Assembly: GCA_016866355.1 (NCBI GenBank)
Contig: VGMN01000009.1
Location: forward strand, 1-64,000
DNA from: Bacteroidota bacterium
GTDB lineage: Bacteria > Bacteroidota > Bacteroidia > Chitinophagales > Chitinophagaceae
DNA: 64,000 nt
Direction: 5' to 3'
The notes below the pieces were generated by a model. That model was given only the letters and a program-made list of their open reading frames with translations, was not told the origin of the DNA and did no database searches. Every line of letters starts with the position of its first letter. The first letter of the stretch is position 1. This document shows, one piece after another, positions 47,354 to 55,965 of this stretch. Position numbers and translations under genes: made by a program.

Positions 47354-47447
47354 ATACTTTTAGCAAATAAAAGCTAATTATTTTGGAACAATTTTTTTGG
47401 GATTTTTCGGAAAAAAAGGGGGAAATAACCCGTTGTTTTCTAGTATT

Positions 47448-48119
47448 TTAAACAAAATACCCCGCTATAAAAACGGATAAAGCACCCACAAAAAGCCCCC
47501 AATATACTTCGCGGGGACCATGGGAATCCAGATATAATCGAGCCGAGGATACCAACCCCGTAATTAGCAAAGCCACTGACAGCCAGGCGCCATAATATAG
47601 ATTTTCACGGACTGCCATTTGCACTAATAAACAAAGGGTAACACCTAGCGCCAACGTATGCAAACTGATTTTAAATCGCGTGTTAAGCATCAGCGCCGCT
47701 ATAGAGGAAAGCCAAATACCCAAAGCGTATTGAATGGCTACCACTGAATGCCCGGACATATTTTTCCATACATACCAAATCCAGAAATACCAAATACCCG
47801 AAGCTACCAATGGAATTATGCGATCTTTTTGTTCTTTCAGCTGAATAGAAGAAATAAACCCCAACGCTTTGAGTAATCCCACTGTTACCAAGGGGAAAAA
47901 ACTAAACATCGATACCGCTTGCAATAAAATCAATAACCGCTCACGTGAAGTGTATCCCAAAAAATGTAACGGGTGCACATAGAGCAAAAAAAGCATGAAG
48001 TAAATCGGTACAAATACAGGATGAAATATGTAAGAAAGCAACGAAGCGAATGCTTTCCAGATTTTTGCATCGGCTTGGACTATTGTGTCTGACTTTTTAC
48101 GCATAGGAATAGAGTGCAA
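47448..48119 (-). CDS. Polytopic membrane protein, PAP2-like but without clear catalytic motifs
   Basis: A 223-residue membrane protein with about six hydrophobic helices. The order of helices and segments such as FKISLHTLALG and LYLDSHGPREVYWGLFVG recall type 2 phosphatidic acid phosphatases (PAP2). The canonical KxxxxxxRP and SRxxxxxHxxxD motifs are not seen, so catalytic activity is doubtful. It is a common Bacteroidota hypothetical membrane protein. The start could be the first Met or the sixth residue (MRKKSD). It lies divergent from the glucosaminidase gene and upstream of recA with about 120 bases between. Confidence 0.6.
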   Translation of the reverse strand: MHSIPMRKKSDTIVQADAKIWKAFASLLSYIFHPVFVPIYFMLFLLYVHPLHFLGYTSRERLLILLQAVSMFSFFPLVTVGLLKALGFISSIQLKEQKDRIIPLVASGIWYFWIWYVWKNMSGHSVVAIQYALGIWLSSIAALMLNTRFKISLHTLALGVTLCLLVQMAVRENLYYGAWLSVALLITGLVSSARLYLDSHGPREVYWGLFVGALSVFIAGYFV

Positions 48120-48222
48120 AGTACATCAATTTAAGCGCTATATGAGAGTTCCTCAGTCCCAAAAGAATAAAAACTACTGACCAATTTTAATATAATTTTG
48201 TCAGCATACTGACTAAATCTTA

Positions 48223-48762
48223 ATGAAAACGGTCACTTCGCTGCCACAACACAGACTTATACTGATAGTATACCTTCTCTTTTTTCAATTGAGTCTGAGT
48301 GCCCAAAAACAAAGCTTCCGCGAAAAATATCAACCGTTGACCGACTCACTTGCAGAAGCGTACAAAATACCTGGCGCAGTTATTTTAGGAGTAGCTATTA
48401 TTGAATCAGGCAATGGCACCAGCCGCAATAGTAAACTACTTCGCAATTTTTTTGGGATCAAAGGAAAAAATAATTTACTGAAAACAAAAGGTATCCGAAG
48501 TAGCTATAAACAGTACAAGTCAGACACCGCTTCCTTTGTTGATTTTTGCAAACTGGTTGAAAGAAAAAAGTTTTACCCCAGCTTGGCGGGCAATCCGGAT
48601 TACCGTCCTTGGATTCTCGCTTTGAGTAAAACAGGTTATTCCGAGGTACCAGAAACATGGCGTAAACTCATTACAGGAGCCATCCAAAAAAACGGATTAG
48701 ATAAAACAGGAGAGAAAAAAAGTTCACAGCTCTCGGCGGAGACGAGCAACGGGAATCATTAA
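48223..48762 (+). CDS. Exported glucosaminidase-domain protein (GH73-like)
   Basis: A 179-residue secreted protein with a signal peptide (ending LSA-Q). A compact GH73/FlgJ-type glucosaminidase domain follows: YKIPGAVILGVAIIESGNGTS with the catalytic Glu in IIESG, then LLRNFFGIKG, the YKQYKSDTASFVDFCKLV strand and helix, and the YSEVPETWRKLI motif. It cleaves the N-acetylglucosamine linkage in peptidoglycan during wall turnover. The last 39 bases overlap the 3' end of rpoN on the opposite strand, so its Ser-rich tail shares DNA with the sigma factor. Confidence 0.87.
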   Translation: MKTVTSLPQHRLILIVYLLFFQLSLSAQKQSFREKYQPLTDSLAEAYKIPGAVILGVAIIESGNGTSRNSKLLRNFFGIKGKNNLLKTKGIRSSYKQYKSDTASFVDFCKLVERKKFYPSLAGNPDYRPWILALSKTGYSEVPETWRKLITGAIQKNGLDKTGEKKSSQLSAETSNGNH

Positions 48763-50199
48763 TTGTTCGCGGTATTTAGCTACTGTTCTTCTGGCAATCT
48801 CGTAACCTTTTTCTTGTAATAATTCTGTTAATCGTTCGTCACTAACAGGATTTTTTTTATCCTCACCCGCCACTAAATCACTTAAAATTCTTTTAACCTC
48901 GCGTGTTGAAACTTCTTCACCGGTATCAGTAGTGAGTGCTTCATTAAAGAAAAACTTAAGCCGATAAGTTCCAAACTCAGTCTGCACATATTTACTATTG
49001 GCTACACGACTTACCGTTGAAATATCTAACCCGGTAGCAGCTGCCACATCTTTTAAAATCATAGGGTGTAGATCAGATTCATCCCCACTCATTAAAAAAT
49101 CTCGTTGCAATTCCAAGATAGCCTGCATGGTGAGTAATAAGGTTTGTTGCCGTTGCTGTATGGCATCAATAAACCATTTAGCCGCATCAATTTTTTGTTT
49201 GATAAACAAAACCGCTTCTTTTTGGCGTTTATCTTTTTTAGCCCCTTTCTCATAATCACGCAACATATCCCTGTATCCCTCACTGATTCGTAATTCAGGT
49301 GCATTACGGCTGTTAAGCGTTAACTCCAGTTTGCCACCATTATTATAAATAAAAAAATCAGGCACAACATAATTGAGCTCTTGTGTATCATCGGGTGACT
49401 CACCACCTGGCTTGGGATTTAGTTTGGTAACTAATTGAATCACGTCACGCATTTCATCCTCGGTAACAGCAATAGCTTTTTGGATTTTATCATAATGCTT
49501 ACGAGAAAACTCATCAAAATAATTTGTGAGAATATTGATTGCTAGTATGGCAAGTGGGTCAGCTTGTTCCTTTCGTTTGAGCTGAAGCAATAAACATTCT
49601 TGCAGATTACGCGCCGCCACACCAGGCGGATCAAATTGCTGAATCATCTCAATGATTGCTTCTACTTCTACTTCTGTAACAATTACATTTTGTTTAAATG
49701 CCAGATCATCCACCATAGCAGAAGTATCTCGGCGTAGGTATCCATCCTCATCAATGCTACCCACTACCTGTTCAGCAATAATTTGCTGTGTAGTGTCTAG
49801 ATTTAGCAGTTGTAATTGATCCGTTAGTAAATCATAGAAACTAGTGCCTGAACGAATAGGATGCTCGCGTTCTTCTGAAAACTCCGGATAATTTGTATCG
49901 CGTAATTTATAATCCGCTTCATCATCGTCATCCTGTATATAATCACTCCCCGTATCCTCTTCAAAAGAATCAGTACCCGTTTCATCAGTATTTTCATCAA
50001 TAGAATCAAAGTCCTCGTCCGCATTTTCTTTCTCCTCAAAACGCTCAGGCTCTAATTCTAGTGCGGGGTTTTCTTCTAACTCTTCTTTAATCCGTGTTTC
50101 AAGTGAAGCGGTGGGTACTTGCAACAACTTCATCAGTTGAATCTGCTGCGGAGAGAGCCGTTGCAGCAGTTTTTGTTGAAGTCGTTGATGAATAGCCAT
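48724..50199 (-). CDS. rpoN: RNA polymerase sigma-54 factor
   Basis: A 491-residue sigma-54. The Gln/Leu-rich activator-interacting region I is at the N-terminus (LQQKLLQRLSPQQIQLMKLLQ), then an acidic spacer (about residues 55-110, ENADEDFDSIDENTDE). A core-binding domain follows, then a helix-turn-helix (LKDVAAATGLDISTVSRVAN), and the RpoN box ARRTVAKYR at 469-477 that reads the -24 element. It needs enhancer-binding ATPases, none of which is in the window. It is flanked by the exported glycosidase gene upstream (12-base gap) and overlaps the glucosaminidase tail. Confidence 0.96.
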   Translation of the reverse strand: MAIHQRLQQKLLQRLSPQQIQLMKLLQVPTASLETRIKEELEENPALELEPERFEEKENADEDFDSIDENTDETGTDSFEEDTGSDYIQDDDDEADYKLRDTNYPEFSEEREHPIRSGTSFYDLLTDQLQLLNLDTTQQIIAEQVVGSIDEDGYLRRDTSAMVDDLAFKQNVIVTEVEVEAIIEMIQQFDPPGVAARNLQECLLLQLKRKEQADPLAILAINILTNYFDEFSRKHYDKIQKAIAVTEDEMRDVIQLVTKLNPKPGGESPDDTQELNYVVPDFFIYNNGGKLELTLNSRNAPELRISEGYRDMLRDYEKGAKKDKRQKEAVLFIKQKIDAAKWFIDAIQQRQQTLLLTMQAILELQRDFLMSGDESDLHPMILKDVAAATGLDISTVSRVANSKYVQTEFGTYRLKFFFNEALTTDTGEEVSTREVKRILSDLVAGEDKKNPVSDERLTELLQEKGYEIARRTVAKYREQLMIPVARLRREL

Positions 50200-50211
50200 A
50201 GCGTGTTTTTA

Positions 50212-51726
50212 CTACTCTTTAACTACGGTTGTTACAGGAACGGGTTCGCTCTCCATATTATTTGTTCCCACTGCCGTGACATAATACTGATAGGCAATAC
50301 CATTTTCTCGCTGCGGCACTGTTTGTTCAAATCCACCTGACTTAACAACCAAGGAATAAATAGAGGAAGGTTGTTCAAAAAGCGCTCCCAATGAGCGCCC
50401 CGCTGGAAAGCGATAAAGTACATAGTACTTAACAGGTAGCTGACTTTTTGCTATGGTACTAACGCGGAAAACAATAGACTCCCCTTTACGACTAAATCGA
50501 TCAATTACAGGAGCCGCTGGTTTTTCATTGCTAATCCATTCCATTGGTGGAAGTAATGCCGGGTAGCGATAATAATTTTGTTGTAAGCTATCATTCCATC
50601 CATTGGGATTACGATCAAATGATTTACTGCTAAAGTAAATACTACCCTGAACGGCTGGAGTAGTTCTTAGTAATTTTAGTTGGTTAGGTAACTCATCCGG
50701 ATTTTTCCATTTCACTGAATTTTTTTCATCCGTGCGATAGATTCCATGACCAATATAAATATGTTTGCCATACCCATTTTTACTCCACCAGTTTAATAGT
50801 TTTTCATAGGCAATTTTATCATGCCCGATTTCCAGGTAAAGTTGTGGAGTGACATAATCGATCCAGCCTTTTTCTAACCAGAGTAAAATATCAGCATAGA
50901 GGTCATCGTAATTGGTTTGTCCGGCATGACTATCACTCCCTCGTGGGTCTTTATCACTATTACGCCAAACACTAAATGGAGATATACCAAATCTAACCAG
51001 CGGCTTTTCCTCTTTGATAACTTTACTGATAGCTACAATAATGGAATCCACATTACTCCTACGCCAATCCTCTTTATTTAAGCGCGAACCCGATTTTGCA
51101 TAAGAGCTGGCATCTGGAAATTCTTTGCCGGCAATACGATAAGGATAGAAATAGTCATCCATATGAATGGCATCAACCGGATAGCGATGCACTATATCAC
51201 GTACCACATTCACTACAAATGATTGCGCTTCCTTATTTCCCGGGTCAAAATACTTTTTATCTCCATATACCAAAAACCATTCTGGTTTTTTACGCATGAT
51301 ATGGTTTTCTGCAATCGAGGACATTCCAATAGTTTGTACAGCCCGATAAGGATTTAACCAGGCATGAAATTCCATTCCACGCTTGTGTGTTTCCTCAATC
51401 ATAAATGCAAGTGGATCCCAATAAGGATTGGGAGCTTTGCCTTGTTCACCTGTTAACCATTCGCTCCAAGGCTCAAAGGAGGAAGGATAAAATGCATCAG
51501 CGGCTGGCCTGATTTGAACAATCATAGCATTCATCCGATTGCGTTGATGCTGATCCAATAGGCGAATAAAATCTGCACGTTGTGCAGCCGGATCAGTCAT
51601 ACCGGATTTAGGCCAATCAATATTAGCCACACTGGCAATCCAAACACCACGAAATTCATATTTGGGTTGTGCCAAAGCAATAATAAATAAAAAAAGAGTC
51701 GGGATAGAAAGGAGGTATCGCTTCAT
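50212..51726 (-). CDS. Exported family-10-like glycosidase (DUF187/GHL10)
   Basis: A 504-residue protein with a signal peptide (about residues 1-19, ending ALA-Q). A GHL10/DUF187 TIM-barrel follows: EFRGVWIASVANIDWPKSG, MIVQIRPAADAFYPS, EFHAWLNPYR and YPVDAIHMDDYFYPY, all standard family markers. The C-terminal 120 residues form a fibronectin-III-like segment (PAAPVIDRFSRKGESIVFRV). The family (YngK relatives) is thought to act on cell-wall or surface glycans, possibly peptidoglycan-derived. It sits directly upstream of rpoN. Confidence 0.9.
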   Translation of the reverse strand: MKRYLLSIPTLFLFIIALAQPKYEFRGVWIASVANIDWPKSGMTDPAAQRADFIRLLDQHQRNRMNAMIVQIRPAADAFYPSSFEPWSEWLTGEQGKAPNPYWDPLAFMIEETHKRGMEFHAWLNPYRAVQTIGMSSIAENHIMRKKPEWFLVYGDKKYFDPGNKEAQSFVVNVVRDIVHRYPVDAIHMDDYFYPYRIAGKEFPDASSYAKSGSRLNKEDWRRSNVDSIIVAISKVIKEEKPLVRFGISPFSVWRNSDKDPRGSDSHAGQTNYDDLYADILLWLEKGWIDYVTPQLYLEIGHDKIAYEKLLNWWSKNGYGKHIYIGHGIYRTDEKNSVKWKNPDELPNQLKLLRTTPAVQGSIYFSSKSFDRNPNGWNDSLQQNYYRYPALLPPMEWISNEKPAAPVIDRFSRKGESIVFRVSTIAKSQLPVKYYVLYRFPAGRSLGALFEQPSSIYSLVVKSGGFEQTVPQRENGIAYQYYVTAVGTNNMESEPVPVTTVVKE

Positions 51727-51740
51727 CCTGCAAAAATACG

Positions 51741-52199
51741 TTAACGTTTATCAGCGCGCATCTTATCTAAAAGGGTGCTGAGCTGTGCCGCCTCTTGTTC
51801 GTTTAGGTTAGAAAAAATAGCATCCATCTCCTTATCACAATCATCTAACCGGGTCAATAGCTTTTTCCCTTTATCGGTAATTAATACATCTACTAATCTT
51901 CGATCTGTTTCAGAAGTAATTTTTTTAACCAGGCCTTTCATAACCAATCGATCCACTAATCGGCTGGTATCACTCATTTTTTCCAACATTCGATCTCTTA
52001 TTTGCAAGGTGGAGAGAGGTGTGGGAAAACTACCCCGTAGAATACGAAGAATATTAAATTGCTGACCGGTAATATCCTCTCGATCAAAAATCAATTTCAT
52101 TTGATCCCGCAACCAACCTGAAGTAAACAAAAGGTTGACGGCAGCTTTTTGAAAATTATTTCTAAATCGTGATTGCTGAATATCCTGCTCAATGCCCAT
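51741..52199 (-). CDS. MarR-family transcriptional regulator
   Basis: A 152-residue winged-helix repressor. It has TGQQFNILRILRGSFPTPLSTLQIRDRMLEKMSDTSRLVDRLVMKGLVKKITSETDRRLVDVLITDKGKKLL, the MarR helix-turn-helix and wing with the DRR wing motif. Helices at both ends form the dimer interface. It likely senses a small phenolic or oxidant; targets are unknown. It lies between the glycosidase gene (14 bases downstream) and the radical SAM gene (38 bases upstream) on the same strand. In Bacteroidota, MarR proteins of this type often regulate yceI-like genes, one of which is 6 kb away, but that link is only a guess. Confidence 0.9.
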   Translation of the reverse strand: MGIEQDIQQSRFRNNFQKAAVNLLFTSGWLRDQMKLIFDREDITGQQFNILRILRGSFPTPLSTLQIRDRMLEKMSDTSRLVDRLVMKGLVKKITSETDRRLVDVLITDKGKKLLTRLDDCDKEMDAIFSNLNEQEAAQLSTLLDKMRADKR

Positions 52200-52237
52200 G
52201 GAGCAAAGTTAATGTTTAAACATCAAGCAAGTATACA

Positions 52238-53266
52238 CTAATCACCCCAAACCTTTGTTCCCTCTGAACAGTTGGAACAAATATCAATATGCTTGCGTCC
52301 CGTTAATAAGGTGGTCCGAAACTTTCGGTAGGCCTCACTACGCCAAATGGTAGCAAAGGACTGTTGTTTCAAATCTCCTAAACGGTGTGAGGCATCCTTA
52401 TCAAAACAACAAGGTGCTACCAATCCATCCCAGGTAATAACAGGATCATGCCAAAGCCGCCAACAATGATTGGCTAGTTGCCCATTGAACACGATACCTT
52501 TTTCAGTTCTCCGATACCTGCTATAAGATGTATTGACAGGAATTAATTGATTAGGATCATTTTCAAAATCGTATACCTGTGCTGTTTTAAACCAAATAGC
52601 ATCTACACCTATTTCTGTTGCCAATGCACGAGCCTCTTCTAATTGATGTTCATTAGGACGAACTACTAAAAACTGAAACACCACAAATGGCGTTCTACTT
52701 TTCAATTTCTTTTTCCACTGCATAATAGTACGCGCCCCTTCCAATACTTTTTCCAGATTACCCCCCACACGATATTGCTCGTATACTTCCTGCGTAGTGC
52801 CGTCAATAGAAATAATCAGACGATCTAACCCACTCTCAATAGTTTTGCGTGCATTAGCATCATTTAAATAATGTCCATTGGTAGAGGTAGCCGTGTATAT
52901 TTTTTTATCAGCTGCATAGCGCACCATATCTAAAAAAGCAGGGTTCAAATAAGGTTCGCCCTGAAAATAAAAAATCAGATAAAACAAATCCTTATGTAGT
53001 TGGTCAATGGTGCTCCTGAAAAAATCTTGCTGCAGCATCCCTGTAGGTCGGCTAAATGAACGAAGACCACTGGGACATTCCGGGCAACGTAAATTACAAG
53101 AGGTAGTGGGTTCAAAAGAAATGGAAATAGGAAGCCCCCATTGAATAGGCTTACCTGTCCATTTACTCAATTGAAAACTGGACCAAACTTTTATAGCATT
53201 GACAAAGCGTTGTACGCTAAGCTTGGATAAGAGATTCAACCAATCTGATACTGGAAATGCGTTCAT
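52238..53266 (-). CDS. Radical SAM / SPASM domain protein
   Basis: A 342-residue radical SAM enzyme. The iron-sulfur cluster motif is C57-C61-C64 (CNLRCPEC), preceded by SISFEPTTS. The SPASM region has LVAPCCFDKDASHRLGDL and ICSNCSEGTKVWG, holding further cluster Cys. The architecture resembles MoaA/PqqE-like and heme-biosynthesis-related radical SAM proteins, but no precursor peptide gene is obvious nearby. It overlaps the AI-2E-family gene by 4 bases (ATGA), so the two are translationally coupled. The substrate is unknown. Confidence 0.85.
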   Translation of the reverse strand: MNAFPVSDWLNLLSKLSVQRFVNAIKVWSSFQLSKWTGKPIQWGLPISISFEPTTSCNLRCPECPSGLRSFSRPTGMLQQDFFRSTIDQLHKDLFYLIFYFQGEPYLNPAFLDMVRYAADKKIYTATSTNGHYLNDANARKTIESGLDRLIISIDGTTQEVYEQYRVGGNLEKVLEGARTIMQWKKKLKSRTPFVVFQFLVVRPNEHQLEEARALATEIGVDAIWFKTAQVYDFENDPNQLIPVNTSYSRYRRTEKGIVFNGQLANHCWRLWHDPVITWDGLVAPCCFDKDASHRLGDLKQQSFATIWRSEAYRKFRTTLLTGRKHIDICSNCSEGTKVWGD

Positions 53267-54291
53267 CCAAGAAACCCGTGTTTAGCTACAAACTCAGAAC
53301 GATAAATTCGAATCAGTAATAAGAGTAGTGAAATCAATAAGGGACCAAAGATTAATCCAATAAAACCAAATAAACTAAGTCCGGCTATTACGCCAAATAC
53401 GGTAACCAACGGATGCACATCCCCAATTTTTCGAAGGAGTGTGAATCGCATCACATTATCAACAGTTCCAATTATACCAAAGCCAAAAAAGAACATGGCT
53501 ATCCCTTGACCCATTTGACCATTAGCTAAAAAAATGATGATTAAAGGAATATAAGCCAATGCAGCTCCTATTACAGGTAGCATTCCGGCAATACAAGTAA
53601 TACCAAACCAGAAAAAAGGTTCTTTCACTCCAATTAACCAATAACCAATAAGTCCCACCACTCCTTGTGCAAAGGCTACTACCGGTATGCCTACTGCATT
53701 AGCCACCACCATCGAGTGTACTTCTTTTTCCAATAAGCCCACATTATCCGCACGAAAAGGCATATACTGAACCAATGCTTTCTCAAAAGCACGTCCTTGT
53801 GTAAAAAGAAAATAAAGAATAAAGTAGAGAAAGAAAATAGTAGATAATGAATTAAAAGTTGCACCGAGCATCCGCGGTAATAAAGAAGCCATCCACTCTC
53901 CTACCTTATTAATATTAGCCTCACTGAGTATTACTACATGATAACGCGCCTCTACCTCCGCTACTACTTGTTTTAGCGAAGCCACTAATTCACCAGAATG
54001 ATCCAACGCATATGCAAGTTTTCCGGAGAGCATTTGTAGTAACAACGCAACCGGGAACAATATCATTAATAGAGAAACCATCATCAAGAGTAAAGCCGTG
54101 GGACCTTTTTTCCATTTACGCACCTCAGTTAATCTAAAAAAAATAGTGCGGAGTAAAATATAAAGTGTGAGTGCCCCCAATAAAGCGGGTACATAAAAAG
54201 CCAGCTCGCGGAACAACACAAGACCAATCAATACTATAAGCGCCATTAAAAATAACTGGCGAACCCGGTTTGCATCAATAATTGGTTGCAT
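53263..54291 (-). CDS. AI-2E family transporter
   Basis: A 342-residue membrane protein with about 7-8 helices of the AI-2E exporter (TqsA/YdiK/PerM) family: LGALTLYILLRTIFFRL near the N-terminus, then the re-entrant GVVGLIGYWLIGVKEPFFWFGITCIAGMLPVIGAALAYIPLIII motif and VIAGLSLFGFIGLIFGPLLISLL. Known members export autoinducer-2 or act as sodium/proton antiporters. No luxS gene is in the window, so the substrate is open. It is the first gene of a two-gene unit with the radical SAM gene, whose stop/start overlap it shares. Confidence 0.9.
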   Translation of the reverse strand: MQPIIDANRVRQLFLMALIVLIGLVLFRELAFYVPALLGALTLYILLRTIFFRLTEVRKWKKGPTALLLMMVSLLMILFPVALLLQMLSGKLAYALDHSGELVASLKQVVAEVEARYHVVILSEANINKVGEWMASLLPRMLGATFNSLSTIFFLYFILYFLFTQGRAFEKALVQYMPFRADNVGLLEKEVHSMVVANAVGIPVVAFAQGVVGLIGYWLIGVKEPFFWFGITCIAGMLPVIGAALAYIPLIIIFLANGQMGQGIAMFFFGFGIIGTVDNVMRFTLLRKIGDVHPLVTVFGVIAGLSLFGFIGLIFGPLLISLLLLLIRIYRSEFVAKHGFLG

Positions 54292-54347
54292 GACGTAGAT
54301 TACTAATACTAAAAATACGAAGTTGTACCTTTACGCTTTCTAAGATT

Positions 54348-54995
54348 ATGACAAAGTCCTCCATCGCTGATTTACGTAGAGATTATGCATTGAACAGCCT
54401 TCATGAAGCGGAGGTAGCTAAGGATCCCTTTGATCAGTTTACGCAATGGTGGGAACAAGCCACCCGCGCTGCTATTGACGAGGTAAATGCCATGACACTT
54501 TCTACCCTCAATGGAAATGTACCTGAGTCCAGAATTGTGTTGCTGAAAGGTTATGACAAAAACGGATTTGTGTTTTTCACTAATTATCAAAGCGCCAAAG
54601 GACAGCAATTAAATACCAGCCCTGCATGTTCGTTATTATTTTTTTGGAAAGAACTGGAAAGACAAATCAGAATAATTGGAACCGCCCATCCTATTGATGC
54701 GGCTGCCAGCGACACTTATTTTCACAGCCGCCCTATTGGGAGTCAACTTGGTGCTTGGGCTTCGCCACAAAGTCAGGTAGTGGCCAATAAAGAATGGTTG
54801 GAAGAACAATATGAGCAACTGGAAAAAAAGTATCAAGGTCAATCAACGATACCCCGCCCTCCACATTGGGGAGGATATTGTGTCAATCCCTCACGAATAG
54901 AGTTTTGGCAAGGAAGACCCAGCCGAATGCACGATCGCATCAGCTATGCTAAAGAAGAAACAGGAAATTGGAAGATTGAACGTTTGGCTCCTTAA
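54348..54995 (+). CDS. pdxH: Pyridoxamine 5'-phosphate oxidase
   Basis: A 215-residue FMN enzyme that makes pyridoxal 5'-phosphate from PNP or PMP. Seen are VPESRIVLLKGYDKNGFVFFTNYQSAKGQQL (FMN and substrate binding), the WKELERQIRIIGTA segment, HSRPIGSQLGAWASPQSQVV and the C-terminal RIEFWQGRPSRMHDR, all canonical. It will support the many PLP enzymes encoded in this window. Its TAA stop shares the TTAA with the stop codon of the convergent MerR-B12 regulator gene. Confidence 0.96.
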   Translation: MTKSSIADLRRDYALNSLHEAEVAKDPFDQFTQWWEQATRAAIDEVNAMTLSTLNGNVPESRIVLLKGYDKNGFVFFTNYQSAKGQQLNTSPACSLLFFWKELERQIRIIGTAHPIDAAASDTYFHSRPIGSQLGAWASPQSQVVANKEWLEEQYEQLEKKYQGQSTIPRPPHWGGYCVNPSRIEFWQGRPSRMHDRISYAKEETGNWKIERLAP

Positions 54996-55876
54996 GCCCC
55001 CAGCTGATTAATAAAGTCCATCATCTCTGCAAGCGAATACTTGAATGAAATCCCGGAAGGAATTGTCTTCTTGTAATGCATAATAGGATGACCCGAAACA
55101 ATCAGCGGAGTACCCTCAAAATAATGAGCAGACTTATCCAGGAACTTCTCAATTGAGAAATTTGAAACAGTAGTAGTCAGGTGACAGAAAATATAGTCAG
55201 GCTTTTTCAGGTCAATGATATAAGCTACATCCTTAAATGGAATATTAGTTCCCGCATAGATGGTCCCAACCCCTTTATTCTTCATGAGATAGTTCAGAAA
55301 CAATAAGCCCAGCTCGTGATACTCCCCTTCTGGAAGAAACAGCAATACATTCTTCTCTGGTTGAGCAGGCTGTGGAGTCCTGTCAATAGCCACCATCATT
55401 TTCTGACGGATTAGGTTTGTTATCAAATGCTCTTGGCCAGGATTGATATGCCCGGTTACCCAAAGAATTCCAATTTTTTCAAGAAATGGGAACAAAAGCT
55501 TCATCATGGTGCGCTCCATTCCCTTGATAATGATATGCTCAGAAATAATCTTGTCTAACTTTTCTGTATTCAAATCGATCATTTCCTTCACAAGCTCATT
55601 AACATTTCGCTCTTGTATAGCCTGTGAATCAGAAAGTGAAAGAATTCGCTGCCCAACTTCCTCTTGGGACATACGGTCAATATGAGAAATCTTGAACCCG
55701 TATTTGTTTAGTAAGGAAATATTGAGAATAGTCTTTAATTCCTCATTGGTGTAATAGCGAATGTTGGTCTGGGTACGCTGTGGCTTCAAAAAGTTATAGC
55801 GTTGCTCCCAAATCCGGATAGTGTGAGCCTTTACCCCAGACAAATTCTCCAAGTCCTTAATTGTAAATGCGTTCAT
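54992..55876 (-). CDS. MerR-type regulator with B12-binding photoreceptor domain (CarH/LitR-like)
   Basis: A 294-residue regulator. The N-terminal MerR winged helix (FTIKDLENLSGVKAHTIRIWEQRY) binds DNA. The C-terminal part is a cobalamin-binding module: a helix bundle with W139 and E149-H150 (the W-x9-EH motif), and a Rossmann-like part with H187 in EYHELG (a form of the DxHxxG motif) for the lower axial ligand. This is the full CarH signature, so it is probably an adenosylcobalamin-dependent, light-released repressor. The ATG at 55876 starts the HTH; eight more residues are possible upstream. It shares TTAA stops with pdxH. No carotenoid genes adjoin. Confidence 0.88.
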   Translation of the reverse strand: MNAFTIKDLENLSGVKAHTIRIWEQRYNFLKPQRTQTNIRYYTNEELKTILNISLLNKYGFKISHIDRMSQEEVGQRILSLSDSQAIQERNVNELVKEMIDLNTEKLDKIISEHIIIKGMERTMMKLLFPFLEKIGILWVTGHINPGQEHLITNLIRQKMMVAIDRTPQPAQPEKNVLLFLPEGEYHELGLLFLNYLMKNKGVGTIYAGTNIPFKDVAYIIDLKKPDYIFCHLTTTVSNFSIEKFLDKSAHYFEGTPLIVSGHPIMHYKKTIPSGISFKYSLAEMMDFINQLGA

Positions 55877-55965
55877 GCAAGTATTACAATCCCCGTACAA
55901 AAAGGTTTAGATAAATTATTTTTCGGGGCGCATTTAAACTACACTTCGCTGATTATCAATAAAAC

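Noticed and set aside
47346-47447. LexA-type operator upstream of recA.
   Set aside because: No clear palindrome of a recognised LexA type was seen; only a possible -7 box.
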